13,278 nucleotides of DNA from assembly GCA_001873165.1 (NCBI GenBank), contig MNYO01000091.1:1-13278 (forward strand), given 5' to 3'. The notes below the pieces were generated by a model. The model ran no database searches, was not told the DNA's origin, and saw nothing but the letters and a program-made list of their open reading frames with translations. This document shows, one piece after another, positions 1 through 6,336 of the stretch. The position numbers and the translations under genes are program-made. Position 1 is the first letter of the stretch. Each line of letters begins with the position of its first letter. This stretch comes from Candidatus Gracilibacteria bacterium CG2_30_37_12. GTDB taxonomy: Bacteria > Patescibacteriota > Gracilibacteria > BD1-5 > UBA2023.

Positions 1-85
1 TAATAGTACTTCCAGTTGCAAAAGTATTTCCACAAGAACAAAGAACGGTTGTTTGAGTAGAAAATTTTGGGTGAATATCTTTCAT
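1..85 (-). CDS. rpmE: Ribosomal protein L31 (bL31), N-terminal part, cut by window start
   Basis: Reading the minus strand from the ATG at 85 gives 28 residues beginning MKDIHPKF and containing CSCGNTFATGST. This is the classic start of bL31 (MKxxIHPxY...CxCGN.F.TGS), a small protein of the large ribosomal subunit. The CxC pair is the first half of the zinc-binding site of the zinc-containing form; the second half would lie outside the window. The gene is divergent from uvrA and has its own sigma70-like promoter 40-67 bases upstream. No Shine-Dalgarno is visible before the ATG, only a T-rich stretch. The identity is secure from the motif; the C-terminus is not seen. Confidence 0.93.
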   Translation of the reverse strand, partial: MKDIHPKFSTQTTVLCSCGNTFATGSTI

Positions 86-124
86 AGAAACAAAAAAAAT
101 GAGTAAAATGTGTACTGGGGCAGT

Positions 125-152
125 ATTATATGGAGAAGCTTGTTTTTTGCAA
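125..152 (-). promoter_or_regulatory. Sigma70-type promoter of rpmE
   Basis: On the minus strand there is TTGCAA (147-152), a 16-base spacer, then a perfect TATAAT (125-130). This gives a 5' leader of about 30 bases before the rpmE ATG at 85. The rest of the divergent rpmE-uvrA spacer (86-301) is AT-rich; for uvrA only a weak TATACT at 253-258 without a convincing -35 box can be seen. Confidence 0.65.
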
Positions 153-301
153 CTTTTTCATCACATTTTTGTGTTTTTCTTATCATAACTCTTGATAATT
201 CATAAATATTTCACAATCTCTAAAAAATTTTTCGTTTTTGTTCTTTTTTGTATATACTGGCCCCTCGGAACTTTTAATTATTCACCTGTTATTTTTCTTT
301 C

Positions 302-3145
302 ATGTCCCACTCTATCGAAGTTATCGGAGCCAAAACTCATAATTTGAAAAATATCTCAGTAAAAATCCCAAAAAATAAACTCGTAGTCGTAACCGGAGTT
401 TCTGGATCAGGGAAATCTTCTCTTGCATTTGATACTATCTATGCAGAAGGACAGCGTCGGTATCTCGAAAGTCTTTCCACCTACGCTCGTATGATTATCT
501 CTTCTATCAACGAGGATACAAAAGTAGATGAAATCCGTGGACTTTCTCCGACTATCAGTATCGATCAGAAAACCACTTCCAATAATCCCCGATCGACCGT
601 CGGAACCATTACTGAAATATATGATTTTTATCGCCTGCTTTTCACAACTATCGGAACTCAGAAGTGTCCCAATCATCCAGAAATCACTCTCAAAAAACAC
701 ACTATCTCAGAGGTAATCTCTTTTGTAAAACATCTCGGAGAAGGTGCTAAGATTCATGTCATGGCACCGATTCCTTTTTTTCAAAAGGATGCCACAATGG
801 AATCTATCAAACGCTATGTACTTGATAGCGGATTTGTTCGATTTCAGATTAATGACACAGTATATTCTGTCGCCGATGCCATCGATAAGGAAACTATTCC
901 CGAGAATGCAAAAATATCAGTAGTCATCGATCGACTCGTAGTGAAAGAAGAGGAATCATTCGGGAAACGACTCAGAGATTCTTTGGAATTTGCGTATAAA
1001 ACAGGAGAAGATATGCTCGAAATTTATCAGATTGATTCGAAAGAACGAGAAAGTTTCTCAGCAAAGGCTTCTTGTCCTCAGTGTGGAACTTCCAGCGAGA
1101 CACTTTCCATATCCAATTTCTCTTTCAATTCCCACTATGGAGCTTGCGAAAGTTGTGATGGACTCGGGACGAAAGTAACCTTCCTTGAAGAGAAGATTAT
1201 CAATGGAAATCTGACACTCGAAGAAGGAGCCATCCTTCCATGGACGAATCATGTCTATTATATGGAGATACTTCGAGCCGCTGCGAAGAAACATAAAATT
1301 AATATGAATGTACCTTACAATACTCTCAGTAAAAAGGCACGGGAAATAGTTCTCCATGGATGTAGTGAAGAGTTTGAAGTATTTCATACTTTCGAAGGAG
1401 CGAACGAAGGGAAGATGTATACTACGCGATATGAAGGAGTCGTAGGGAATCTCACACGCCGATATCATGAAACCGAGGCAAATGACGCTTTTATGAAGCG
1501 TATATCTCAGTACATAACCGAGATGGAGTGTGATGTCTGTAATGGACATCGACTGAAGACATCTTCGCTCCATGTATTTGTTGGATGAATAAATATCGGA
1601 GAACTTTCCAATAAGTCCGTTCTTCATTCCCTCGAATTCTTTAGAGAATTAAAATTCTCTCCTTCTGAAAAAACGATTACAAAGGGGATTATGAAAAATA
1701 TCGTCGAACGTCTGGAATTTCTCTCGGGAGTTGGACTGAATTATATGACTATTTCTCGGCGTGCTGGAACCATTTCTGGAGGAGAGTCTCAACGTATACG
1801 ACTCGCAACACAAATCGGGACGAAACTTGAAGGAATTACCTATATTCTCGATGAACCGTCCATCGGACTTCATGCACGAGATAATGGTATGCTCATAGAA
1901 AATATCAAAAAGCTTGTAGCTGTGGGGAATAGTGTCATCGTCGTCGAACATGACGAAGATATCATGGAAGCATCTGATTATATCCTTGATATAGGCCCTG
2001 GCGCTGGGAAACATGGGGGAGAAGTTATGGCACAAGGAACCTATGAAGAGATTATTAATAATCCTGCATCTGACACAGGACTCTATCTCTCGGGGAAAAA
2101 ACAAGTACTGCTTGAAAGAAGAAATCGAACACCCATTGGTTATATAGATATAGAAGGTGCTAATGAACACAATTTGAAAGATGTGAATGTCAAAATCCCA
2201 CTGGGAGTTCTCACAACCGTAACGGGTGTTTCTGGATCAGGAAAATCCTCCCTCATTATGGACATCTTAGCACCATATTTGATTAATGAACTCAGTACTG
2301 GAAATATGGTTCCAGTAGGGAAAGTTAAAAAAATCGAAGGAGCAAAACAATTGGACAAAGTAATATTGATTGATCAATCTCCTATTGGTCGTACTCCTCA
2401 TTCTAATATCGCCACTTATACGGGAATGTTTACACATGTTCGTGAAGTTTTTGCTGCCTCACTTGAAGCACAGAAACGCGGATATGGAATTGGTCGATTC
2501 AGTTTCAATACCAAGGGAGGACGTTGTGAGACTTGTGAAGGAAGCGGAGTAAAGAAAATAGAAATGCATTTCCTTCCCGATGTCTATATAGAATGTGAAG
2601 GTTGTCGTGGAAGTCGATATAATCCAGAAACCTTAGAAGTCAAATTCAAAGGGAAAAGTATCGCCGAGGTACTTCGAATGACCGTCGAAGAAGCACTTGA
2701 TTTTTTTACTGCTTTTCCTCGTATCAAACGAGTACTTGAAGTTCTCAATGATGTGGGACTTGGCTATATAGAACTTGGGCAGTCCGCACCAACACTTTCA
2801 GGAGGAGAAGCACAACGTATCAAACTCGCATTTGATCTCTCAAAACGGTCTACTTCTCAGACTATCTATGTCCTCGATGAACCATCCACTGGACTTCATT
2901 TTTCTGATGTTCAGAAACTCCTCTTGATCCTCGATCGTCTCGTAGAGAAAGGAAATACTGTACTCGTCATAGAACATAATCTCGACATCATCGCCAACTC
3001 CGACTATTGTATCGACATTGGACTTGAAGGAGGTGATAAGGGCGGGGAACTTATCTTCTCTGGTATCACGAGAGATATACTTAAAGAGAAACGTTCCTAT
3101 ACTGGGCAAGCTCTCAAGAAGTACTGGGAAAAAAATAAGAAATAA
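302..3145 (+). CDS. uvrA: UvrA, excision nuclease ABC subunit A (one UGA read as Gly)
   Basis: 947 residues, the usual UvrA length. UvrA dimers scan DNA for bulky damage and load UvrB in nucleotide excision repair, using two ABC ATPase modules. Seen in order: Walker A GVSGSGKS near residue 32; conserved [22 protein letters not shown]; zinc module CPQCG...CESC near 260-285; CDVCNGHRL near 415; UGA at residue 429 (1586-1588); ABC signature [11 protein letters not shown] near 492 and Walker [12 protein letters not shown]; second Walker A near 642; C-terminal zinc finger CETC...CEGC near 740-770; second signature [11 protein letters not shown] near 833 and Walker [12 protein letters not shown]. 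Under the standard code it would split into a 428-residue piece plus a second piece starting at 1691 in the same frame; the bridge reads FVG-G-INIGELS, as in UvrA. The start follows a T-rich leader without a Shine-Dalgarno. It ends in TAA, 15 bases before murB. Confidence 0.96.
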
Positions 3146-3160
3146 TACTAAGTAATACCT

Positions 3161-4222
3161 ATGCTTTCATTTCTCGAAACCGATAAAGATCTTCTCAAAT
3201 ACTCCTCCTTTCATACTCCTGCAACTGCACGATACTTTTTTGAATTGCGAGAAAAACAGGATATTCCAAAACTCCATAATATCTGGGGGTTCGCGCAAGA
3301 AAATAATCTCCCCATAGTATTTCTCGGAAGCGGCACAAATATACTTTTTGCATTTGATATATTCGAAGGAATTATCATACGAAATACTCTCAAAGGAATC
3401 GAATGGAAAGATAATATAGTAACAGTCGCTACAGGAGAACTCATATCACCTCTTTCACTTCAGATATCGAAAAAAATATCTGAAAAATTTAAGACCTCTG
3501 AAAAATGACCACACGGCCCCGATAAATCTTTTATAAGGTCCGGTGACATGTGAAATTCGTGCGAAAATCGAAGCCATAGTTCCCCCGAAGAGGGGTTATC
3601 AGAGGGAGACGTACTAAAGAGTACGACGAGTGAAGACACAGAGATTTGAACATGAAGTTCGCATTTTACTGAGGTCTTTTCTCTTTTTGGTAAATGGGTG
3701 GGGCTCCCTGGCACCGTTGGTGGGGCAGTAGCTGGAAATGCTGGATGCTTTGGCTTTGAAGCTAAAGATACTCTCATACAAGCAAATATTTTCGATATGG
3801 AAACGGGGGAATATATAACTCTCCGAAATAAAGAACTAGATTTTTCTTATCGTCATTCCATCTTAAAAGATTACTCAAATTGGTTTCTTGTGGATACTAT
3901 TTTTCGAACTAATCTCATCTCCGATGACACTACTAACCCAAGAACTTTCCGTTCTGGAAAACAACCTGGAGGTTTTACTTGTGGCTCATTCTTTCGAAAT
4001 CCACCATGAGATTCCGCCGGACGACTCATAGATCAAGTTTGACTCAAAGGACATCGTATCGGGGGTGTTAAGGTATCAGAAGTACACGCAAACTTCTTTC
4101 TGAATGATAAAAAGGGAAGTTATCAAGATATTCTCACATTACGAGATCTCGCAAAAGAGAAGGTGCAAGAAATGTTCGGGATAGAATTACAAGAAGAGGT
4201 ACGAATTATAGAAAATAAGTAA
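3161..4222 (+). CDS. murB: MurB, UDP-N-acetylenolpyruvoylglucosamine reductase, with in-frame insertion
   Basis: 353 residues with six UGA codons read as Gly (3506, 3551, 3647, 3653, 4007, 4040). MurB is the cytosolic FAD/NADPH enzyme that reduces enolpyruvyl-UDP-GlcNAc to UDP-MurNAc for peptidoglycan. Seen: N-terminal SSFHTPATARYFFEL; FAD-site GSGTNILF near 57; GLPGTVGGAVAGNAG near 180-194; YRHS with the substrate Arg near 231; CGSFFRNP with the proton-donor Ser near 276; SAGRLIDQVGLKG; SEVHANF with the catalytic Glu near 307; C-terminal FGIELQEEVRII. All key residues are present. Residues about 111-173 do not look like MurB and sit just before the GLPGTVGG motif; without them the protein would be about 290 residues, typical of the shorter MurB class. 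The frame stays open through this insert only if UGA is sense. It is 15 bases after uvrA, probably co-transcribed. Whether the enzyme still works is not certain. Confidence 0.92.
3491..3678. repeat. 188-bp inverted-repeat-bounded insertion inside murB
   Basis: The segment begins AAGACCTCTGAAAAATG (3491-3507) and ends CATTTTACTGAGGTCTT (3662-3678); the two ends are inverted repeats matching at 15 of 17 positions. Inside are CCCC-GAAGA-GGGG (about 3585-3597) and the perfect hairpin GTACT-AAAG-AGTAC. Four of the six murB UGA codons are here, and the translation is rich in Ser, Glu, Gly and Thr. No target-site duplication is clear. It resembles in concept the palindromic elements of Rickettsia that insert in frame in genes; no relation in sequence is claimed. 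Confidence 0.6.
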
Positions 4223-4234
4223 GTAAACACAAAA

Positions 4235-4294
4235 ACTCCAGAGTACTGCCCTTTGGAGAGCCCTCCAGAGGACTGTCTGCGCGAGCCTTCGGGG
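4235..4294. repeat. Dispersed repeat, copy 1 (downstream of TA operon 1)
   Basis: Begins ACTCCAGAGTACTGCC and contains CCCTCCAGAGGACTGTCT followed by CGCGAGCCT. A second copy at 4873-4931 matches over nearly its whole length apart from a small gap. Both copies lie just beyond the toxin stop of a minus-strand TA operon. Here the repeat begins 12 bases after the murB stop, after the string AAACACAAAAA that elsewhere starts the hairpin terminators. Confidence 0.8.
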
Positions 4295-4324
4295 ACGATA
4301 TACATGAACTTTCAGGGAGAAAAT

Positions 4325-4648
4325 TTATCGAATATCAAATTTACTAATACGTCGTTCTTGTAAATCATCATCTTCTGCCCACTCCAAGAAAATATATTTT
4401 GACCGCCAAGGCAAGACAATAGCATTCAATGATGTTTTCCCAAGTATCATTTCTTGTGATAATCGAGTTGTGATGAGTTTCATAATTTCATTTTTTCTCT
4501 GTTTTGATTCAGCAATATAACCATCAATAATCTGATCTTCAGACCAGATACCACTGTCTCTATAGAGATTTTCATAATATTCTCTGTATTGGATAATATA
4601 ATGTGCCAGATGAGCAGAGCTTTCTGTAGAAAAGTATACTTTAAACAT
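4325..4648 (-). CDS. Putative RelE/ParE-like toxin of TA operon 1
   Basis: 107 residues from the ATG at 4648, which overlaps the antitoxin stop by 8 bases. The protein starts MFKVYFSTES, has a charged helical middle (YREYYENLYRDSG, AESKQRKNEIMKLI) and ends in likely beta strands (RSKYIFLEWAEDDD, ISKFDIR). Size, basic/helical middle, C-terminal strands and a tiny overlapping upstream gene fit a type II mRNA-interferase or gyrase-poison toxin of the RelE/ParE fold, but I do not recognise a specific family and no catalytic set can be named. A longer open frame back to 4714 exists but would run through the antitoxin gene, so the ATG at 4648 is chosen. Stop is TAA. The TA call rests mainly on gene architecture and on sharing control DNA with the YafQ-like operon next to it. 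Confidence 0.6.
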   Translation of the reverse strand: MFKVYFSTESSAHLAHYIIQYREYYENLYRDSGIWSEDQIIDGYIAESKQRKNEIMKLITTRLSQEMILGKTSLNAIVLPWRSKYIFLEWAEDDDLQERRISKFDIR

Positions 4649-4769
4649 GATCAACAAGAGTAAAAGATGACTTCTTGGATCGTAGAGACTTTCGTAAGAT
4701 CTGTGACTGCTCAATAATAAGATGATCTAGTTGTTTAGAAAGCTCTCATGCCTCTATATAGTTTTTCAT
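4641..4769 (-). CDS. Putative 42-residue antitoxin of TA operon 1 (UGA-Gly)
   Basis: Reads MKNYIEAGELSKQL to the end FTLVDHV, then TAA; residue 8 is UGA (4746-4748), so it is invisible with the standard code. It ends 8 bases inside the toxin gene, the translational coupling usual in TA pairs. The start ATG is at exactly the same place, relative to the shared leader (GAGATTATG), as the start of the antitoxin in operon 2, which strongly supports it. The protein is short and amphipathic with a basic middle (RKSLRSKK). No known antitoxin domain is recognised; it could be a minimal toxin-binding antitoxin without its own DNA-binding domain. Confidence 0.62.
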
Positions 4770-4806
4770 AATCTCTAAAGTTATTTATAAATCCTCTTCA
4801 TTATAT
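4770..4806 (-). promoter_or_regulatory. Promoter/operator leader of TA operon 1
   Basis: On the minus strand: TATAAT at 4800-4805, then GAAGAGG, the perfect 10-bp palindrome ATTTATAAAT (4783-4792), AACTTT and GAGATT up to the ATG at 4769. The same arrangement, nearly base for base, precedes operon 2. The palindrome sits just downstream of the -10 box, where an autorepressor would be expected to bind. A -35 box is not clear. Confidence 0.7.
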
Positions 4807-4830
4807 TCAAACTCACCAAAATGCAAACAC

Positions 4831-4869
4831 AAAAAACTCCCCCGTCCATTGCGGACGAGGGAGTTTTTT
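4831..4869. terminator. Bidirectional hairpin terminator between the two TA operons
   Basis: AAAAAACTCCCCCGTCC, a short loop, then GGACGAGGGAGTTTTTT: arms pair at 16 of 17 positions with A/T tails on both sides, so it can terminate on either strand. It follows TA operon 2 (minus strand) and precedes the promoter of operon 1. Closely related hairpins are at 5580 and 6239. Confidence 0.8.
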
Positions 4870-4872
4870 CTT

Positions 4873-4931
4873 ACTCCAGAGCACTGCCTTCGTGAGCCCT
4901 CCAGAGGACTGTCTACGCGAGCCTGCGGAGA
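4873..4931. repeat. Dispersed repeat, copy 2 (downstream of TA operon 2)
   Basis: Begins ACTCCAGAGCACTGCC and contains CCCTCCAGAGGACTGTCT plus CGCGAGCCT, matching 4235-4294. It stops one base short of the stop codon of the YafQ-like toxin. In this copy the hairpin at 4831-4869 directly precedes the repeat; in copy 1 the hairpin is absent but its leading AAACACAAAAA is kept. Confidence 0.8.
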
Positions 4932-4932
4932 G

Positions 4933-5212
4933 CTAAAATATTTCGCTATGAGAACCGACTCGTAATAACTGTAAAATCAACTCTTTGTCTGATATCTTAT
5001 ATACAAGAAGAATATCAGGGAATATGTGACACTCTCTGAGATGAGACAATTTTCCATCTAAATTATGATCACAATATTTCTTTTCAAGTTTTGCTCAATT
5101 CTCAAGTAAGTCTATTACTCTTTCAAACTCTTGAGTGAAACGTTTATTATTTTTAAGTTTTTTTGTAATCACTTTTAAACCGAGAGGAAAGTTTTAGTGT
5201 ATAGAGAGACAT
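4933..5212 (-). pseudogene. YafQ-family mRNA interferase toxin, frameshifted at a run of seven A
   Basis: From the ATG at 5212 the frame gives 19 residues (MSLYTLKLSSRFKSDYKKT) then TAA. If one base of the A7 run (5158-5164) is skipped, it continues to TAG at 4933 as a complete toxin of about 92 residues, with one UGA-Gly (5095-5097). The reconstructed C-terminal part has KYCDHNL, HLRECHIFPD, LLVYKI and LLRVGSHSEIF, the hallmark of YafQ ribosome-dependent mRNA interferases. It keeps counterparts of E. coli YafQ His50, His63, Asp67 and His87; the Trp68 position is Ile. Three bases separate it from the antitoxin stop, so it is the second gene of the operon. It may be an inactivated toxin, one made by transcriptional or ribosomal slippage, or a sequence error. 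A GTG at 5172 is in the right frame and could start a 79-residue product lacking the first strand. Confidence 0.82.
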
Positions 5213-5215
5213 ACT

Positions 5216-5404
5216 TTATTTATTAAGATACTTAAACATCTCTTTTGAACTTTTAAATTCCACACCATTTACTTCTGTATCCTCTGTAAGTCTGAGTAAT
5301 TGTTCTTTTTTATCATCATCTATAAATGAATGGAGTCTTTTAAATTCACTGGTGCTAAATTTTACCAATACTACACTGCGAGTTTTATCAAGAATCTGTG
5401 CCAT
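5216..5404 (-). CDS. Antitoxin of TA operon 2 (partner of YafQ-like toxin)
   Basis: 62 residues, MAQILDKTRSVVLVKF at the N-terminus and KSSKEMFKYLNK at the end, TAA stop. It has an N-terminal beta-strand-like part and a charged helical C-terminus, as expected for a small antitoxin that dimerises and binds DNA at one end and covers the toxin with the other. No family signature such as DinJ/RelB is clear, so the assignment comes from its place directly upstream of a YafQ-like toxin (3-bp gap) and from the promoter/palindrome leader shared with operon 1. No in-frame UGA. Confidence 0.72.
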   Translation of the reverse strand: MAQILDKTRSVVLVKFSTSEFKRLHSFIDDDKKEQLLRLTEDTEVNGVEFKSSKEMFKYLNK

Positions 5405-5441
5405 AATCTCAAAAGTTATTTATAAATCCTCTTTATTATAT
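5405..5441 (-). promoter_or_regulatory. Promoter/operator leader of TA operon 2
   Basis: Minus strand: GGA-TATAAT (5435-5440), AAAGAGG, palindrome ATTTATAAAT (5418-5427), AACTTTTGAGATT then the ATG at 5404. It is almost identical to the leader of operon 1, and the likeness extends upstream to a shared TTTTTGTGTTT string before the -10 region. Confidence 0.72.
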
Positions 5442-5478
5442 CCAAACCGTAGGAAACACAAAAAGTATTTTATCAACA

Positions 5479-5558
5479 GAGGTACCGGTACCATACTATC
5501 AATTTCAAATCGAAAGTCAATCTTGAGAGAATTGAAGAATCTGAGATATTGGTACCTC
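5479..5558. repeat. Inverted repeat with GGTACC arms
   Basis: GAGGTACC (5479-5486) pairs with GGTACCTC (5551-5558). The left arm is part of a perfect 12-bp palindrome, GGTACCGGTACC (5481-5492), and the interior has further imperfect pairing (TCAATTT with GAATTGA). It lies between TA operon 2 and the RAYT gene with no ORF. Function unknown; it may be a structured RNA or a protein-binding site. Confidence 0.5.
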
Positions 5559-5579
5559 CCCTCCCAAAAATCCAAACAC

Positions 5580-5618
5580 GAAAACTCCCCCATCCTTTCG
5601 GACGGGGGAGTTTTTTTC
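5580..5618. terminator. Bidirectional hairpin terminator downstream of RAYT
   Basis: AAAACTCCCCCATCC, TTTC loop, GGACGGGGGAGTTTTTTT. One A/C mismatch in the stem, and A/T tails on both sides. It lies 20 bases beyond the RAYT stop codon on the minus strand. The loop and inner stem are identical to the hairpin at 6239-6276, so the RAYT gene is bracketed by two copies in the same orientation. Confidence 0.78.
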
Positions 5619-5637
5619 GCTTCGCGGTGTTTATCGG

Positions 5638-6129
5638 TTATAATTCCAATTCATCGAGTATCAGATCTCTGTGCTTTTCTATTTTGTCCTTGTCTGTAAT
5701 CTGATGATAACTTGTCCATGGATAATCGTCTATATTCTCCACTATTCTATGTTTTACGGCATTGAAATTTACATACGATAAACACTGAGCTAGATACTCT
5801 TCATCCTGAATAAATCTTGCCCGAAAACGTCACTCAAATAACTGTCCTTTTCTCTCATACTTTATATTAAAATATTTCCCATACGCATTCTGTAGATCTC
5901 CGAAAAATGAAGAAATCTCTATTCATGAAGTGGATACAACACAATGAAAATGGTTTGGAAGAAAGGAATAAGCTAATATCTTAATTCCAGCATATTTAGG
6001 AGAACTCAAGTACTTTAAAACAAGTTTATAAAAGCGTTCAAAATCAGACATATTTTTAAATATGGTCATTTTTTCAAATCATCGATTATATATATGATAG
6101 TATCCTGGCTCAAAAGTTCTTATCGGCAT
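5638..6129 (-). CDS. REP-associated tyrosine transposase (RAYT, Y1_Tnp, IS200-like)
   Basis: 163 residues with three UGA-Gly codons (6079-6081, 5923-5925, 5830-5832), so it shows no long ORF with the standard code. Seen: MPIRTFEPGYYHIYNRG at the start; YSFLPNHFHCVV, the HUH metal-binding motif; LQNAYGKYFN with the likely nucleophile Tyr; KGQLFEGRFRARFIQ; YVNFNAVKHRIVENIDDYPWTSY. These are the standard blocks of RAYTs, single-strand DNA transposases that recognise REP hairpins and are usually single-copy and domesticated. Two of the UGAs are at the invariant Gly of YNRG and LFEGRFR. It has a good promoter between two inverted palindromes and ends in TAA before a hairpin terminator. HUH and Tyr residues are intact, so it may be active. 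Confidence 0.93.
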
Positions 6130-6213
6130 ATAACCCCGGGGTTAAAGTTTATTACAGAGAATGATATCGATTACACTTCGTAAGTCAAATGAGTTCAACC
6201 CCGGGGTTATATG
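6127..6213. repeat. Inverted pair of self-palindromic arms around the RAYT promoter
   Basis: CATATAACCCCGGGGTT (6127-6143) and its exact reverse complement AACCCCGGGGTTATATG (6197-6213) are 53 bases apart. Each arm also contains the perfect 12-bp palindrome AACCCCGGGGTT. The RAYT start codon is the CAT at 6127-6129, inside the left arm. This could be the REP/BIME-like target of the transposase, an operator, or both. Confidence 0.85.
6161..6188 (-). promoter_or_regulatory. Predicted promoter of the RAYT gene
   Basis: Minus strand TTGACT (6183-6188), 16-base spacer, TATCAT (6161-6166). Transcription would start around 6154 and the short leader would consist largely of the palindromic arm next to the ATG. 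Confidence 0.5.
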
Positions 6214-6238
6214 GTTACTCCCGTCCTCTCTCGGGCAC

Positions 6239-6276
6239 AAAAAAATCCCCCATCCTTTCGGACGGGGGATTTTTTG
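6239..6276. terminator. Bidirectional hairpin terminator downstream of the SLH gene
   Basis: AAAAAAATCCCCCATCC, TTTC loop, GGACGGGGGATTTTTT. It lies about 60 bases beyond the stop of the minus-strand SLH gene and just upstream of the RAYT control region. Third member of the hairpin family also found at 4831 and 5580. Confidence 0.8.
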
Positions 6277-6336
6277 AACTTTGTACCTTGCGGAATAAAG
6301 AAACTTCAAACTTATTCAAGAGAAATAATCAAGCGA

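Noticed and set aside
1586..1588. Reading the TGA in uvrA as a true stop, making two genes or a pseudogene
   Set aside because: Both sides are in the same frame and the bridge is good UvrA sequence; the same happens in several other genes.
3460..3777. 105-residue minus-strand ORF across the murB insertion
   Set aside because: Shadow of murB; it extends over conserved MurB coding sequence on both sides of the insert and has no independent support.
4649..4714. Upstream 22-residue extension of the TA operon 1 toxin
   Set aside because: It would be translated through the antitoxin gene; the downstream ATG overlaps the antitoxin stop as expected for a TA pair.
4235..4931. CRISPR array or integron attC array
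   Set aside because: Only two repeat copies ~640 bases apart with genes between; no spacer pattern, no cas genes, no integrase, and no recognisable attC R boxes.
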